Source of the DNA: Salipaludibacillus aurantiacus
Lineage (GTDB): Bacteria > Bacillota > Bacilli > Bacillales > Salisediminibacteriaceae
Direction of reading: 5' to 3'
Length of the DNA: 64,000 nucleotides
NCBI RefSeq assembly: GCF_900111295.1
Contig: NZ_FOGT01000006.1
Span: 124,001-188,000 of the forward strand
Shown here: positions 1 to 7,759 of the stretch, one piece after another
Layout: each line of letters opens with the position of its first letter
Position numbering within the stretch: position 1 is the first letter of the stretch
Notes under the pieces: model-generated
The model's database searches: none
What the model was told of the DNA's origin: nothing
Seen by the model: only the letters and a program-made list of their open reading frames with translations
Position numbers and translations under genes: made by a program

Positions 1-1
1 A

Positions 2-418
2 TACCTGGCAACCCGTATTCTCGAACAAAACGGATTTCAGCCGGTCAACTTGAGCGGCGGGTATAAAACCTATTCGTGTGTTAATGCCCAGTGTTCCGAT
101 TCCGTCCAGGAAGAAATGGACAGCCGGAAAAACGAACCGGCCATTGAGGAGGGGAACCTCCAAGCTGAGGTTGAAATTAACGCGTGCGGCTTATCCTGCC
201 CCGGACCGATAATGAAAGTCCACAAAGGGATGAAAGAACTGGAAGACGGCCAGGTGCTGCAAATAAGTGTGACAGACCCAGGCTTTGCAAGAGATATTGA
301 GGGATGGTGCAAGAGTACCGGCAACACGCTGTTAAAACAGCAGACAGAAGAAGATCAAATCAGTGTCTGGATTGCTAAAGGACACATCGCGCGCCCTTTA
401 TTAGCGCAGCAACTTTAA
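2..418 (+). CDS. CoA-disulfide-reductase-like enzyme, rhodanese + TusA C-terminal part (5' truncated)
   Basis: The reading frame is open from base 2, so the gene begins outside the window; a TTG at 50 is internal. The first visible residues, including GGYKTYS, match the end of a rhodanese domain as found at the C-terminus of CoA-disulfide reductase family flavoproteins. After an acidic linker a TusA/SirA-type sulfur-carrier domain follows, with its signature CGLSCPGPIMK. Known members are FAD/NAD(P)H disulfide reductases fused to rhodanese and sometimes TusA, thought to handle persulfide or CoA-linked sulfur. The flavoprotein part is not visible, so that half is inferred from domain architecture. 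A strong terminator follows directly. Confidence 0.85.
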   Translation, partial: YLATRILEQNGFQPVNLSGGYKTYSCVNAQCSDSVQEEMDSRKNEPAIEEGNLQAEVEINACGLSCPGPIMKVHKGMKELEDGQVLQISVTDPGFARDIEGWCKSTGNTLLKQQTEEDQISVWIAKGHIARPLLAQQL

Positions 419-441
419 TCACTGATAAATAATATCCCCTT

Positions 442-474
442 CACCACTGAAACTTATTTCAGTGGTGTTTTTTT
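442..474 (+). terminator. Intrinsic terminator of the rhodanese/TusA gene
   Basis: An 11-bp perfect stem (CACCACTGAAA with TTTCAGTGGTG), a 4-base loop and a run of seven T lie 24 bases after the stop codon. Confidence 0.9.
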
Positions 475-755
475 ATTAAGCCGGCTCTGTGTTCCAGCCT
501 GATGATTTTAATAGTTACCGCTTCCGCCCCCCCGATAAGCAGTGACCCTTGCCGCTATTAGATCGTTTAACTGCTCATAAGAAGATTACCTTGTTATAGC
601 TTATACATTCACTGCTTTTTCTTTAATATCCCCTCTTCTTTTCCATTTGACTGAAATAAATTTCATGATAAAATATATTTTGTACAAAACATTTAATATA
701 AATTATACAAATTGAACAAATTAAATAAACGCTAATTATTTACAGGAGGTATAAC
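475..755. promoter_or_regulatory. Leader region of the first GbsR-type gene, with a TTTTGTACAAAA palindrome
   Basis: No gene is seen in this stretch. The last 100 bases are very AT-rich and hold a perfect 12-bp palindrome TTTTGTACAAAA at 678-689, 66 bases before the start codon. It is a plausible operator, perhaps for the regulator itself. It differs from the TTAAAT-type dyads of the second betaine locus, so the two GbsR paralogs may recognise different sites. The ribosome binding site AGGAGGT lies at 744-750. Confidence 0.4.
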
Positions 756-1325
756 ATGACTGATTCCCCCTTTTCAAAATTAGAAGAAGCACGAGATGTT
801 ATGATCAGTGCTATTGCCCAGACCATGGTTATTTACGGCGTTACTCCATCAGTCGGAAGAATCTACGGTATTCTGTATTATTCTGATGAACCAATGTCAC
901 TTGATGACATTAAAGATGAAGTTGCGATGAGCAAGGCCAGTGTCAGCAATGGTATGCGGGAACTTCTTGATACTGAAATGGTTATTAAGGTGTGGAAAAA
1001 AGGTGATAGAAAAGACCATTATATAGCTGAGAAAGATTTCTTTAAAAATTTCATTAATTTTTTTGTGAAAAAAATGAGACAGGAAAGAAGTCTGATTATA
1101 AAAGGTTCCGAACAAGCACGGCCCGCCTTACAGGACATCATTAATTCTGCGGCATCAGAGGAGGCAAAAGAAGCAGCTAAACAGGATTTAGAAAAGATGG
1201 ACCAGTCCTATCAATACTTTGAATGGACAATGAAATTAGCCAACGCTATGGATAGCGGAGAAATATTCAGTTTTTTACCAAAGGAAAAAGACCAGTCTAA
1301 AGAAGAGGGTGACTCAATTGAATGA
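756..1325 (+). CDS. GbsR/MarR-type transcriptional regulator (paralog 1)
   Basis: 189 residues, the usual GbsR/OpcR length. The N-terminal half is a winged helix-turn-helix: the IYGVTPSVGRIYGILYY segment (about residues 27-43), a predicted recognition helix around MSKASVSNGMRELL, and the wing VWKKGDRKDHY. The C-terminal half ends with a WTMKLANAMDSGEIFSFLP segment typical of GbsR relatives. Family members repress choline/betaine uptake or synthesis genes and can sense choline. It is first in a three-gene operon with a hydrolase and a betaine-type binding protein, which points to an osmoprotectant or related quaternary amine. A second paralog sits at 57200-57751. Confidence 0.88.
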   Translation: MTDSPFSKLEEARDVMISAIAQTMVIYGVTPSVGRIYGILYYSDEPMSLDDIKDEVAMSKASVSNGMRELLDTEMVIKVWKKGDRKDHYIAEKDFFKNFINFFVKKMRQERSLIIKGSEQARPALQDIINSAASEEAKEAAKQDLEKMDQSYQYFEWTMKLANAMDSGEIFSFLPKEKDQSKEEGDSIE

Positions 1326-1980
1326 GAAAAATACGGCATTATTATTAATAGATTTACAAAAAGAATCCCAGTTTGGTATTACACAAATAGAAGACATTAA
1401 AGATAAAACATCAGAATTAATTGGTGTTTGCAGGAAGAAGAATGTGCCTGTTATTTTCACAAGGCAAATCAACCGTGCAGACAATAGGGGGCTCTCTAAT
1501 GGAGAACCTTTAACGAGTGAGGGTGAGCCGAAGTTTTATAATTCGTCAACAGAGCACTGTGACATTCTCGAAGGCATAGATGTGCGCGAAGAAGACCTGG
1601 TCATTGATAAATACCGCTGGAGTGCTTTTCACGAAACCCCTCTCGATTTAATGCTTCGTAACATGGGGATTAAACATCTTATCGTAGGAGGGTTCGTTAC
1701 TGATGGCTGTGTAATGACTTCAGTGTTTGACGCCTATTTCAGAGACTACCAGATTCATTTAGTCAAAGATATTTGCTCCACGACCAATGAAGGAGCCCAC
1801 ATGTCTTCTATAATGATTATGGCCAATTGGATTTATGATATGACTATTTATAATTCAGCAGAAATGGTGAAAAGGTTAAACAATAGTCCTTATCAAGCTT
1901 GGATAGGTACCGAACCCGACTCACTTAAATTTACTCCGGAAACTATGAGAACAGTATTTAATAATCTGGATCTGTCCTAA
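1318..1980 (+). CDS. Isochorismatase-family cysteine hydrolase
   Basis: The triad expected for this fold is visible: Asp in LLLIDLQ, Lys in DKYRW and Cys in TDGCVMTS, preceded by the cis-peptide segment GGFVTDG. Relatives include nicotinamidase and N-carbamoylsarcosine amidase, which cleave amide or carbamoyl bonds; the substrate here is not determinable. The frame is open from a GTG at 1309 inside the gbsR-like gene, but the TTG at 1318 has a good ribosome binding site (GAGGGTGA at 1305-1312) five bases upstream and is preferred. It overlaps the upstream stop by eight bases, so translation is coupled. Neighbours suggest an amide derivative of a compatible solute as substrate, which is inference. 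Confidence 0.85.
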   Translation: MNEKNTALLLIDLQKESQFGITQIEDIKDKTSELIGVCRKKNVPVIFTRQINRADNRGLSNGEPLTSEGEPKFYNSSTEHCDILEGIDVREEDLVIDKYRWSAFHETPLDLMLRNMGIKHLIVGGFVTDGCVMTSVFDAYFRDYQIHLVKDICSTTNEGAHMSSIMIMANWIYDMTIYNSAEMVKRLNNSPYQAWIGTEPDSLKFTPETMRTVFNNLDLS

Positions 1981-1992
1981 GGAGGATGTTAT

Positions 1993-2907
1993 ATGAGAAA
2001 TAAAGTCATTACTTTTATGGGTGGAATGAGCCTGCTTTTTACTGCAGGATGCGGAGGGAATTCAGATAACCCGGCTGGTACGACTGGCAACAATAATGGA
2101 GAAGAAAACACAGCTGGAGAAGACTCATCAAGCGAACCGATCCGCTTAGGTGTCACTACATGGACAAGTACTGAAGCCCCATCAGAAATTATGAAACAGA
2201 TTCTTGCAGAAGCCGGCTATGAGGTCGAATTTGTGTATTTAGATCAGCCTATCATTTTTGAAGGTTTAATGAATGAAGATATTGATTTTTTTATGGATGC
2301 ATGGCTCCCCTATACTGAAGAGGAATTATGGGCTCGTTATGAAGATCATTTACAAAAAGTTACTACTAGCTATGAAGAGGTTCCTTTAGGATGGGTAGTG
2401 CCAACTTACGTTGAAGAAGACAGCATCGCTGAGTTAAAGGGGAAGGCTGATAATTTTAATGGTAATGTGGTAACCATCGACCCTGGTGCCGGTATTGTAA
2501 GTATCTCAGAAGAAGTTTTGGAGGGGTATGACCTGGAAGATGAATATACCCTTATGACATCAAGTGAGCCTGCGATGATGGCTGATGTAGAAGAAAAAAT
2601 ACGTAATGAAGAACCGGTAGTATTTACTGGCTGGAGACCTCACTCCATGTTTGCAAAATTTGATCTGAAATTTTTGGAAGATGAAGAAGAGTACTTTAAA
2701 ACCGATAATGTCTATGTTATTTCATATAATGGTATCGAAGATAAATATCCGGAAGTCTACAATATAGTTTCTGAGTGGAGTATTGAAGTGGCTGATTTAG
2801 AGGCGATGATGCTCGAATATGAAGAAGAAGACCGCCCTTTCGAAGAATCTGCTGAAGATTGGATTGAAGCTAACAGGGATCAGGTCGATGCCATGATAAA
2901 TAACTAA
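1993..2907 (+). CDS. Glycine-betaine-type ABC substrate-binding lipoprotein (OpuAC-like), orphan 1
   Basis: 304 residues with a lipoprotein signal (LLFTAGC, Cys20) followed by a low-complexity Gly/Asn/Glu linker and an OpuAC-type periplasmic-binding fold. Segments LGVTTW, FFMDAWLPYT and the DPGAGI / SSEPAMM pair match the OpuAC family; Trp residues in these segments are candidates for a quaternary-ammonium cage. The late motif reads GWRPHSMF, whereas the paralog at 57926 has LWTPHWVF, so one aromatic is lost and the ligand may differ. No ATPase or permease gene is near. Start ATG with AAGGAGGA just upstream; third gene of the operon beginning at 756. Confidence 0.88.
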   Translation: MRNKVITFMGGMSLLFTAGCGGNSDNPAGTTGNNNGEENTAGEDSSSEPIRLGVTTWTSTEAPSEIMKQILAEAGYEVEFVYLDQPIIFEGLMNEDIDFFMDAWLPYTEEELWARYEDHLQKVTTSYEEVPLGWVVPTYVEEDSIAELKGKADNFNGNVVTIDPGAGIVSISEEVLEGYDLEDEYTLMTSSEPAMMADVEEKIRNEEPVVFTGWRPHSMFAKFDLKFLEDEEEYFKTDNVYVISYNGIEDKYPEVYNIVSEWSIEVADLEAMMLEYEEEDRPFEESAEDWIEANRDQVDAMINN

Positions 2908-2911
2908 TTTT

Positions 2912-2948
2912 GGGAATAACTGGGGGGACAGACCCCCCAGTTATTCCC
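2912..2948. terminator. Bidirectional terminator built on a GGGG-n-CAGACCCC dyad
   Basis: A 16-bp perfect stem (GGGAATAACTGGGGGG and its complement) around a 5-base loop ACAGA, followed by TTTTT on the plus side. It lies between the convergent binding-protein and cydC genes. The core is shared with hairpins at 6554, 7029 and 58866. Confidence 0.85.
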
Positions 2949-2952
2949 TTTT

Positions 2953-4683
2953 TCAGGCTGAAAAAACACTTTTCTCGATTTGTTTCATTTCATAGAAATA
3001 GCCTTGTTTTGCCATTAATTCCTCATACGTCCCTGTTTCAACGATTTTTCCCTGCTCCATTACAATAATCCGGTCCATTTGTTCAAGTCCTGTTAACCGG
3101 TGGCTGACCAGGATAACCGTGTCATTTTCAGCTTCTTTAAATAGATGGTCATATATCTTTTTTTCCGTCAGTACATCCACAGAAGAAGTTGGTTCATCGA
3201 GAAGCCAGAGACGTCCTTCCTTCAAAAGCCCTCTGGCAACTGCCAGCCTCTGCTTTTCTCCTCCTGAAAGATTGCCGCCTTTTTCGAGCACCTGGTCATC
3301 GAGTGAAAAGTCTGCCAAATGCACGTGAGCCAGCGCCTCTTTCATCTGATCATCTGTCAGTCCGTCACCGGCAAGCTGTAAATTTTCCCTCACCGTTCCA
3401 TAGAAGAAGTGCTGATCCTGGAGAAGTGCTTTCGTGCCCATCCACAGGCTTTCTTCATCTATTTCAGTTACAGGCCGGCCGTTTATATGAATATTGCCGG
3501 TGTCTGCACGGTAAACTTTTAAAAGAAGCTGAAGCAATGTCGATTTTCCTGACCCGCTCGGTCCTACGACAGCTGTTTTGGAGCCTGCAGGAATCGCTAA
3601 TTGAACGTCTTTCAGTGCTGCGCGGTCTTCCCCGGGATAATTAAAAGTGACATGATCTATTAATATGCCCCAAGGTTCTGAACGGTCAAGTATGACCCCT
3701 TTCTGCTCTGCCTGTTCTCCCTCAGACTTCTCATCGCTTTCCACTGCTGAAAATAACCTCGCTGCGGCGTGCCTGCTGTCTTCGTAATGATTCGGAAAGG
3801 CGGCCATAGGCACAGCATTCTCAAAAACAGTCAGTGAAATCATAACGAGCATAGCGATAAAAACGCCTTCCAGTTCGCCGACAGTTACTAAATATGCCGA
3901 GGCTCCAAGTACGAGCCAGGAAACAGCCATAGTAACACCTTGATTGATGGACTGGCTGAATAGCATCCGGGCCCCGGCTTTCTCCTGCCCGCTGATATAG
4001 TGGTCTGAAGCCGCAATTAATTTGCTTTCCTGCTGTTCCAGTTTCTGATGGATTTTCAAATCTCTGAAGCCGTAGAGGAACTCAGTCGCCTCTACTGACA
4101 GATTTCCCCGGCGTTCTCTGACTTGCCCTTCAATTTTCCAGTGTTTCCCCGCAAACATGGCAGGTATCAAAAAACCGGTCAGAAGGAGCCCTGCTGCTAA
4201 AATTAAACCGATGTATACCGAAAAATACATCGTAAAAGCAATCGTTGCTAAAAAGACAATCAGCATAACAATCGGAGGGTAAAATACCCTGAGGAAAAAG
4301 TTTTGCAGACTTTCTACGTCCCCTACGATTCTCGAAAGGATATCCCCGCTCCGGTATCTTTGAAAAATACGCGGAGCTAACGGCTCTATTTTTTCGAAAA
4401 AGTGGACTCGGAGATTACTCAAAATCGTAAATGTTGCGCGGTGCGAGTAATACCTTTCTGCATACTTGCTGAGTGCCCGTGTAAAACTGAAAAGTTTCAG
4501 CAGTGCGATGCTTACAGTCAGGACATAGAGGGGCGGCATGATCGCCGCTTTGGATATAAGGTACCCGCTGTTGGCAAACACACTCACCGCACCCATTCCC
4601 GCAAGAAAGCCGAATAACACGGATAAAAGAACATCTTTTCTTTCCTTAAGCATCAGCGTCATAATCATCCCTGTTTCTCTCAT
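2953..4683 (-). CDS. cydC: Thiol reductant ABC exporter subunit CydC
   Basis: 576-residue fused membrane-ATPase half transporter. Six N-terminal membrane segments (about 15-290) precede an ATPase domain with Walker A GPSGSGKS (374-381), signature LSGGEKQR (472-479) and Walker B LWLLDEP. CydDC exports cysteine and glutathione across the membrane and is needed for cytochrome bd assembly. The N-terminus fits the CydC half in E. coli naming; in B. subtilis the same position is called cydD. Its start overlaps the stop of the upstream partner by four bases (ATGA), so the two are co-translated. No cydAB genes are in the window. Confidence 0.88.
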   Translation of the reverse strand: MRETGMIMTLMLKERKDVLLSVLFGFLAGMGAVSVFANSGYLISKAAIMPPLYVLTVSIALLKLFSFTRALSKYAERYYSHRATFTILSNLRVHFFEKIEPLAPRIFQRYRSGDILSRIVGDVESLQNFFLRVFYPPIVMLIVFLATIAFTMYFSVYIGLILAAGLLLTGFLIPAMFAGKHWKIEGQVRERRGNLSVEATEFLYGFRDLKIHQKLEQQESKLIAASDHYISGQEKAGARMLFSQSINQGVTMAVSWLVLGASAYLVTVGELEGVFIAMLVMISLTVFENAVPMAAFPNHYEDSRHAAARLFSAVESDEKSEGEQAEQKGVILDRSEPWGILIDHVTFNYPGEDRAALKDVQLAIPAGSKTAVVGPSGSGKSTLLQLLLKVYRADTGNIHINGRPVTEIDEESLWMGTKALLQDQHFFYGTVRENLQLAGDGLTDDQMKEALAHVHLADFSLDDQVLEKGGNLSGGEKQRLAVARGLLKEGRLWLLDEPTSSVDVLTEKKIYDHLFKEAENDTVILVSHRLTGLEQMDRIIVMEQGKIVETGTYEELMAKQGYFYEMKQIEKSVFSA

Positions 4684-6413
4684 CCTGCTTCCCCTCCTTG
4701 ATGGACACAGATCATGCTGCTGTATGCCTCTGACTCCTGCAGAAGCTCTTTATGCGTCCCTGCGGCAGTCAGCCCGCCATTTTCTAAAAACAGAATCTGA
4801 TCCGCATTTTTTATCGTATGAAGACGGTGGGCAACGGTAATGATAGTTGACGATTTTCCAAGCTCTTTCATAGAACGCTGGAGAATTTGTTCTGTTTTCA
4901 GATCCAGCCCGACTGTCGGCTCATCAAATAATATAACGGTCGGCTCCTTCAGGAAAGCACGGGCTAACGCTACCCGCTGCTTTTCGCCGCCTGACAGCCC
5001 TCTTCCGCCTTCACCAATTACCGTTTCATAGCCGTCTCTTAACTCTGAAATCATCTCGGCAATTCCAGCTTTTTCAGCTGCCTGTTCTACTTCAGCCCGT
5101 GTGACATTCCCGGACTTTCCAAGAATAATGTTTTCTTCTATCGTACCGGAGAACAGGTAAGGATTTTGAGAAATATAGCTGAGCTGGTTATACCAGTCTG
5201 TTTCTTTGTAAGTGTTTAACGGCCGGCCGTTGACTATGATCTCTCCTTCAGTTGGAGCTACTAGACCGGCAATTAAATTCAGCAAGGTTGTTTTTCCTGC
5301 CCCGCTCTTGCCAACCACAGCTATTTCGCTGTATGGCTCGCATTCAGAATTGAGTTTATTTAGAGCCAAGGCCTCTCCGCCGTAAGAAAAACTGAGGTCT
5401 CTGAAGGAAATGGCAGGAGGGGTCTCCTGGGTATCCAATGAGATATCTCCCCACGTTACCGGATGTTCCTCAGCCTCTAACTCAGCAGCCACACGTTTGG
5501 CCGCTCCCATACTTCCTCTCCCTGTATGAAAAGCACTTCCTAATTCTTTTAGTGAAGTAAAAAATTCGGGGACAAGTATAAGAACAAAAAAGGCAGTAAA
5601 GAACGTGAGCTGTTCATAAACGACGAGCCGGAAACCGACTTCAAGCGCAACGAGAGAAATACTGAGCATTGAGATAAACTCAAGCATAAGAGAAGATAAG
5701 AAAGCAATTTTTAATACTTCCATCGTTGCGTCCCGGTAATCCAGACTGCTAAGCCGGATATCTTCTTTCTTTTCTTTTGCCCGCCCAAAAAACTTCAAAG
5801 TTGAGAGTCCTTGCAGAATATCCAGGAACCGCCCCGAGAAGACAGTCAGCTTCTCCATCTGTTCTTCTGATTTCTTTTGCGTGTTTTTTCCTACGACAAT
5901 CATCATAATCGGAATAAAAGGCGCGGTTATGACTAATATAAGCCCTGACACCCAATTCATCCAGAATACTGCGATGAGAAGCATAAGAGGTACAATGGAA
6001 GACTGAATCATTTGCGGGTAGTAATGACGGAAATAATTATCAATCTCATCGACTGAATCCATCAGCACACTCACTTTTTCCCCAGATTGCCCCTTCAAGG
6101 ATGCCTGCAAAGGATTCCTGCTGAATTTATTTAAAAGTTTCTTTCTCACATCACTCTTTACATGGCTTGCCATCTTCATACCTGTTCGTCCGTTCACATA
6201 AGTAAACAATGCTCTTGTTAATAGCGCTGCCAAGAGACCTCCAAGCCAGAAATAAGTCTCCCCGAATGCGCCGTTATTTAAGAATATATGATCAACGATG
6301 AGCACAATAAACCAGGCTTGGGCGATAATGGATGCCCCGATCATAAACGAAGATACCATCAAAGCTGACCTGCTCTTTTTTTGTTCCTGTGCCATTTGTT
6401 TTAGCTGCGTCAT
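4680..6413 (-). CDS. cydD: Thiol reductant ABC exporter subunit CydD
   Basis: 577 residues: a six-segment membrane domain (about 20-290) with the VDHIFLNNG loop near the N-terminus, then an ATPase domain with Walker A GKSGAGKT (368-375), LSGGEKQR and Walker B ILFDEP. It pairs with the downstream CydC to form the heterodimeric cysteine/glutathione exporter. It is first of the two-gene operon. The long upstream region holds intergenic repeats and no cydAB, so the oxidase genes must be elsewhere if present. B. subtilis naming of the two subunits is reversed. Confidence 0.87.
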   Translation of the reverse strand: MTQLKQMAQEQKKSRSALMVSSFMIGASIIAQAWFIVLIVDHIFLNNGAFGETYFWLGGLLAALLTRALFTYVNGRTGMKMASHVKSDVRKKLLNKFSRNPLQASLKGQSGEKVSVLMDSVDEIDNYFRHYYPQMIQSSIVPLMLLIAVFWMNWVSGLILVITAPFIPIMMIVVGKNTQKKSEEQMEKLTVFSGRFLDILQGLSTLKFFGRAKEKKEDIRLSSLDYRDATMEVLKIAFLSSLMLEFISMLSISLVALEVGFRLVVYEQLTFFTAFFVLILVPEFFTSLKELGSAFHTGRGSMGAAKRVAAELEAEEHPVTWGDISLDTQETPPAISFRDLSFSYGGEALALNKLNSECEPYSEIAVVGKSGAGKTTLLNLIAGLVAPTEGEIIVNGRPLNTYKETDWYNQLSYISQNPYLFSGTIEENIILGKSGNVTRAEVEQAAEKAGIAEMISELRDGYETVIGEGGRGLSGGEKQRVALARAFLKEPTVILFDEPTVGLDLKTEQILQRSMKELGKSSTIITVAHRLHTIKNADQILFLENGGLTAAGTHKELLQESEAYSSMICVHQGGEAG

Positions 6414-6553
6414 GACTGTTCACAGCCTCCTCATAACATACTGTTTTAACTGTCTGTATAGTGTTTACATTCCTATTTTAAAGGAATAGCCCCCCTGATA
6501 CACACAATGTGCTTATTTATATTATGACACTTTTGTGACAGTCTCAACAACCT

Positions 6554-6581
6554 GGGGTCAGACCCCCCATTTATTTCCACA
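6554..6581. repeat. GGGGTCAGACCCC-type direct repeat, copy A
   Basis: A 28-base stretch starting GGGGTCAGACCCCCC and ending TTTATTTCCACA is repeated exactly at 7029-7056 in the same orientation. The pair flanks about 450 bp that contain the nested repeat element. Confidence 0.8.
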
Positions 6582-6696
6582 TAAAAGAAGCTGACACTAA
6601 ACTAAAACAGTTTTGGAACAGTTGAACATTAATTTATTTTTTTTAACTCCCGTGAAACTAAGTCTTATAAGTTATTCCACAGCTTTAGCTTCTTTG

Positions 6697-7005
6697 ATTG
6701 ATGGACAGAAGGCGGCGACGCCCGAGGGGTTAAGGCTGAAGATCCAATTCAACGAAGCTACAGGCTGAGTTGAATTTAGCTAATCAAGAAAAAAGTAAAT
6801 GGGTAAATACACTATTTTTCCTAGGCACGAAGGCGAGGACACCCGGAGGATAAGCGAAGTCTGAAAATCCACTTTCCCGAAGCAATCCTTCGGGAAAGTT
6901 AGTTGAAGACAAGCCCTCGGGTAAGCCTTCGCCGAGAGTGCACCGGCAGATTAAAAGGACAAGCCCCTGGGCAAGCGTCCGCCTGGTGAACTGAAATCTA
7001 TGCTT
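6697..7005 (+). repeat. Nested Bacillaceae-type intergenic repeat element
   Basis: No gene is present. An outer element begins near 6697 (GGCGGCGACGCCCGAGGGG at 6712) with a hairpin built on AATTCAAC / GTTGAATT, stops at about 6780 and resumes near 6957 with GACAAGCCCCTGGGCAAGCG then TCCGCCTGGTGAACTGAAATC. Between the halves lies a second copy of the same kind (about 6826-6955): GGCGAGGACACCCGGAGGAT, a CTTTCCCGAAG / CTTCGGGAAAG hairpin, GAAGACAAGCCCTCGGG and a terminal ACCGGCAGATTA. Its closest relative in the window is at 21719-21910. The layout resembles the abundant GGCGACTCC...GCGTCCGCC intergenic repeats of halophilic bacilli, as I remember them. Confidence 0.75.
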
Positions 7006-7028
7006 TTATACAAAACCATTTAGATATA

Positions 7029-7056
7029 GGGGTCAGACCCCCCATTTATTTCCACA
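7029..7056. repeat. GGGGTCAGACCCC-type direct repeat, copy B
   Basis: Identical over 28 bases to 6554-6581 and in the same orientation; it closes the repeat-rich interval before the SinI-domain gene. Confidence 0.8.
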
Positions 7057-7057
7057 A

Positions 7058-7090
7058 AAAAACTGTTTCAAATAATTATTTGAAACAGTT
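7058..7090 (-). terminator. Terminator of the SinI-domain gene
   Basis: A 13-bp perfect stem (AACTGTTTCAAAT with its complement) is bordered on the left by a run of A, which is a T run on the minus strand. It lies 23 bases after the stop of the minus-strand gene. Confidence 0.85.
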
Positions 7091-7113
7091 AACGTATGAT
7101 CTGCCCAGCCCGT

Positions 7114-7278
7114 CTATAAAACATTCCCTTTTTGATGATTTATGTCAGACGCCGGTAAATTGTTTAAAGATTGCTGGAAGAACGTGCGTACTTCTTCCGT
7201 TGTCATGCCTATTTCTTTTGCTTCAACCATTAACTGCTCCCATTCTTTGTCCAAGGTGGAGTGTACGATATTTTCCAT
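7114..7278 (-). CDS. SinI-domain antirepressor-like small protein
   Basis: 54 residues, of which about 9-30 form a SinI-type dimerisation helix pair: LDKEWEQLMVEAKEIGMT then EEVRTFF closely follows the SinI pattern LDxEWxxLMxEAxxxxxxxEEIRxxL. In B. subtilis SinI binds SinR and relieves repression of biofilm matrix genes. No SinR-like gene is adjacent, so the partner must be elsewhere. The frame extends to a GTG at 7302, but ATG 7278 is preferred because AAAGGAGG at 7291-7298 lies 12 bases upstream and would otherwise be inside the gene. It sits directly downstream of a cyclic-di-GMP-I aptamer on the same strand and ahead of its own terminator. Confidence 0.85.
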   Translation of the reverse strand: MENIVHSTLDKEWEQLMVEAKEIGMTTEEVRTFFQQSLNNLPASDINHQKGNVL

Positions 7279-7311
7279 TTCCCCCCAGACCTCCTTTCCC
7301 ACAGATGCCTA

Positions 7312-7395
7312 ATAGGCGGCCCGGCGATCTTAGGCGTTTCCCAGCCCTTAGACCCGTAGCTTTGCGTCCCTGCTTTTCAACAGGTTTGCCTTTAA
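7312..7395 (-). ncRNA. Cyclic-di-GMP-I (GEMM-I) riboswitch aptamer
   Basis: Read on the minus strand, the region carries the conserved GEMM-I core in order: GGCAAACC, a stem closed by a GAAA-type loop, GGGACGCAAAGC, then ACGGGTCTAAGG, a second stem, and the 3' element GATCGCCGGGCCGCC. All fixed elements of the aptamer (the A-rich bulge, the GACGCAAAGC strand, and the GNNGCCnGGnnGCC end) are present and correctly spaced. It lies 33 bases before the preferred start of the SinI-domain gene, with only the ribosome binding site between, so control of translation or of a short attenuator is likely; no T-tract terminator is visible between aptamer and start. Confidence 0.9.
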
Positions 7396-7759
7396 CTAGT
7401 AGGAAGGTAAAAAGTTGTCCTTTCTAACCTGTCTTCGGTCCCTTATCTGTCGACCTTGCATTCCGTAGATATAAAATAAGATTATCACTCTCGACCGCTT
7501 ATACTTCCTTTCTGATTAAATTCCTCTGTTCTCAAAAGTGAATTAAACGGCCATACCATCTTTTAGAAATAAATTCCATAACCGAATATTCTGATAATTA
7601 ACCTTGCAATTGCCCCCTATCCCTCCTTTTTCAGTTTAAACTTTTACCCTTAAACGCTTCCTTACCGACTCTTTCTGTCATTTAATATACTTCTTGCAGG
7701 TTAAATCCAAGTTAAAAAAAGGAAAAATGTTCTTTTTTCCGTAAATTTTTCTCTCATAT
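7396..7759. other. Gene-free stretch upstream of the riboswitch
   Basis: No coding region is supported. It should hold the minus-strand promoter for the riboswitch/SinI transcript and the end of the response-regulator transcript; I could not assign either with confidence. Confidence 0.4.

Noticed and set aside
7080-7427. 115-codon plus-strand frame
   Set aside because: It is the complement of the riboswitch and SinI-domain gene, whose signals on the minus strand are much stronger.
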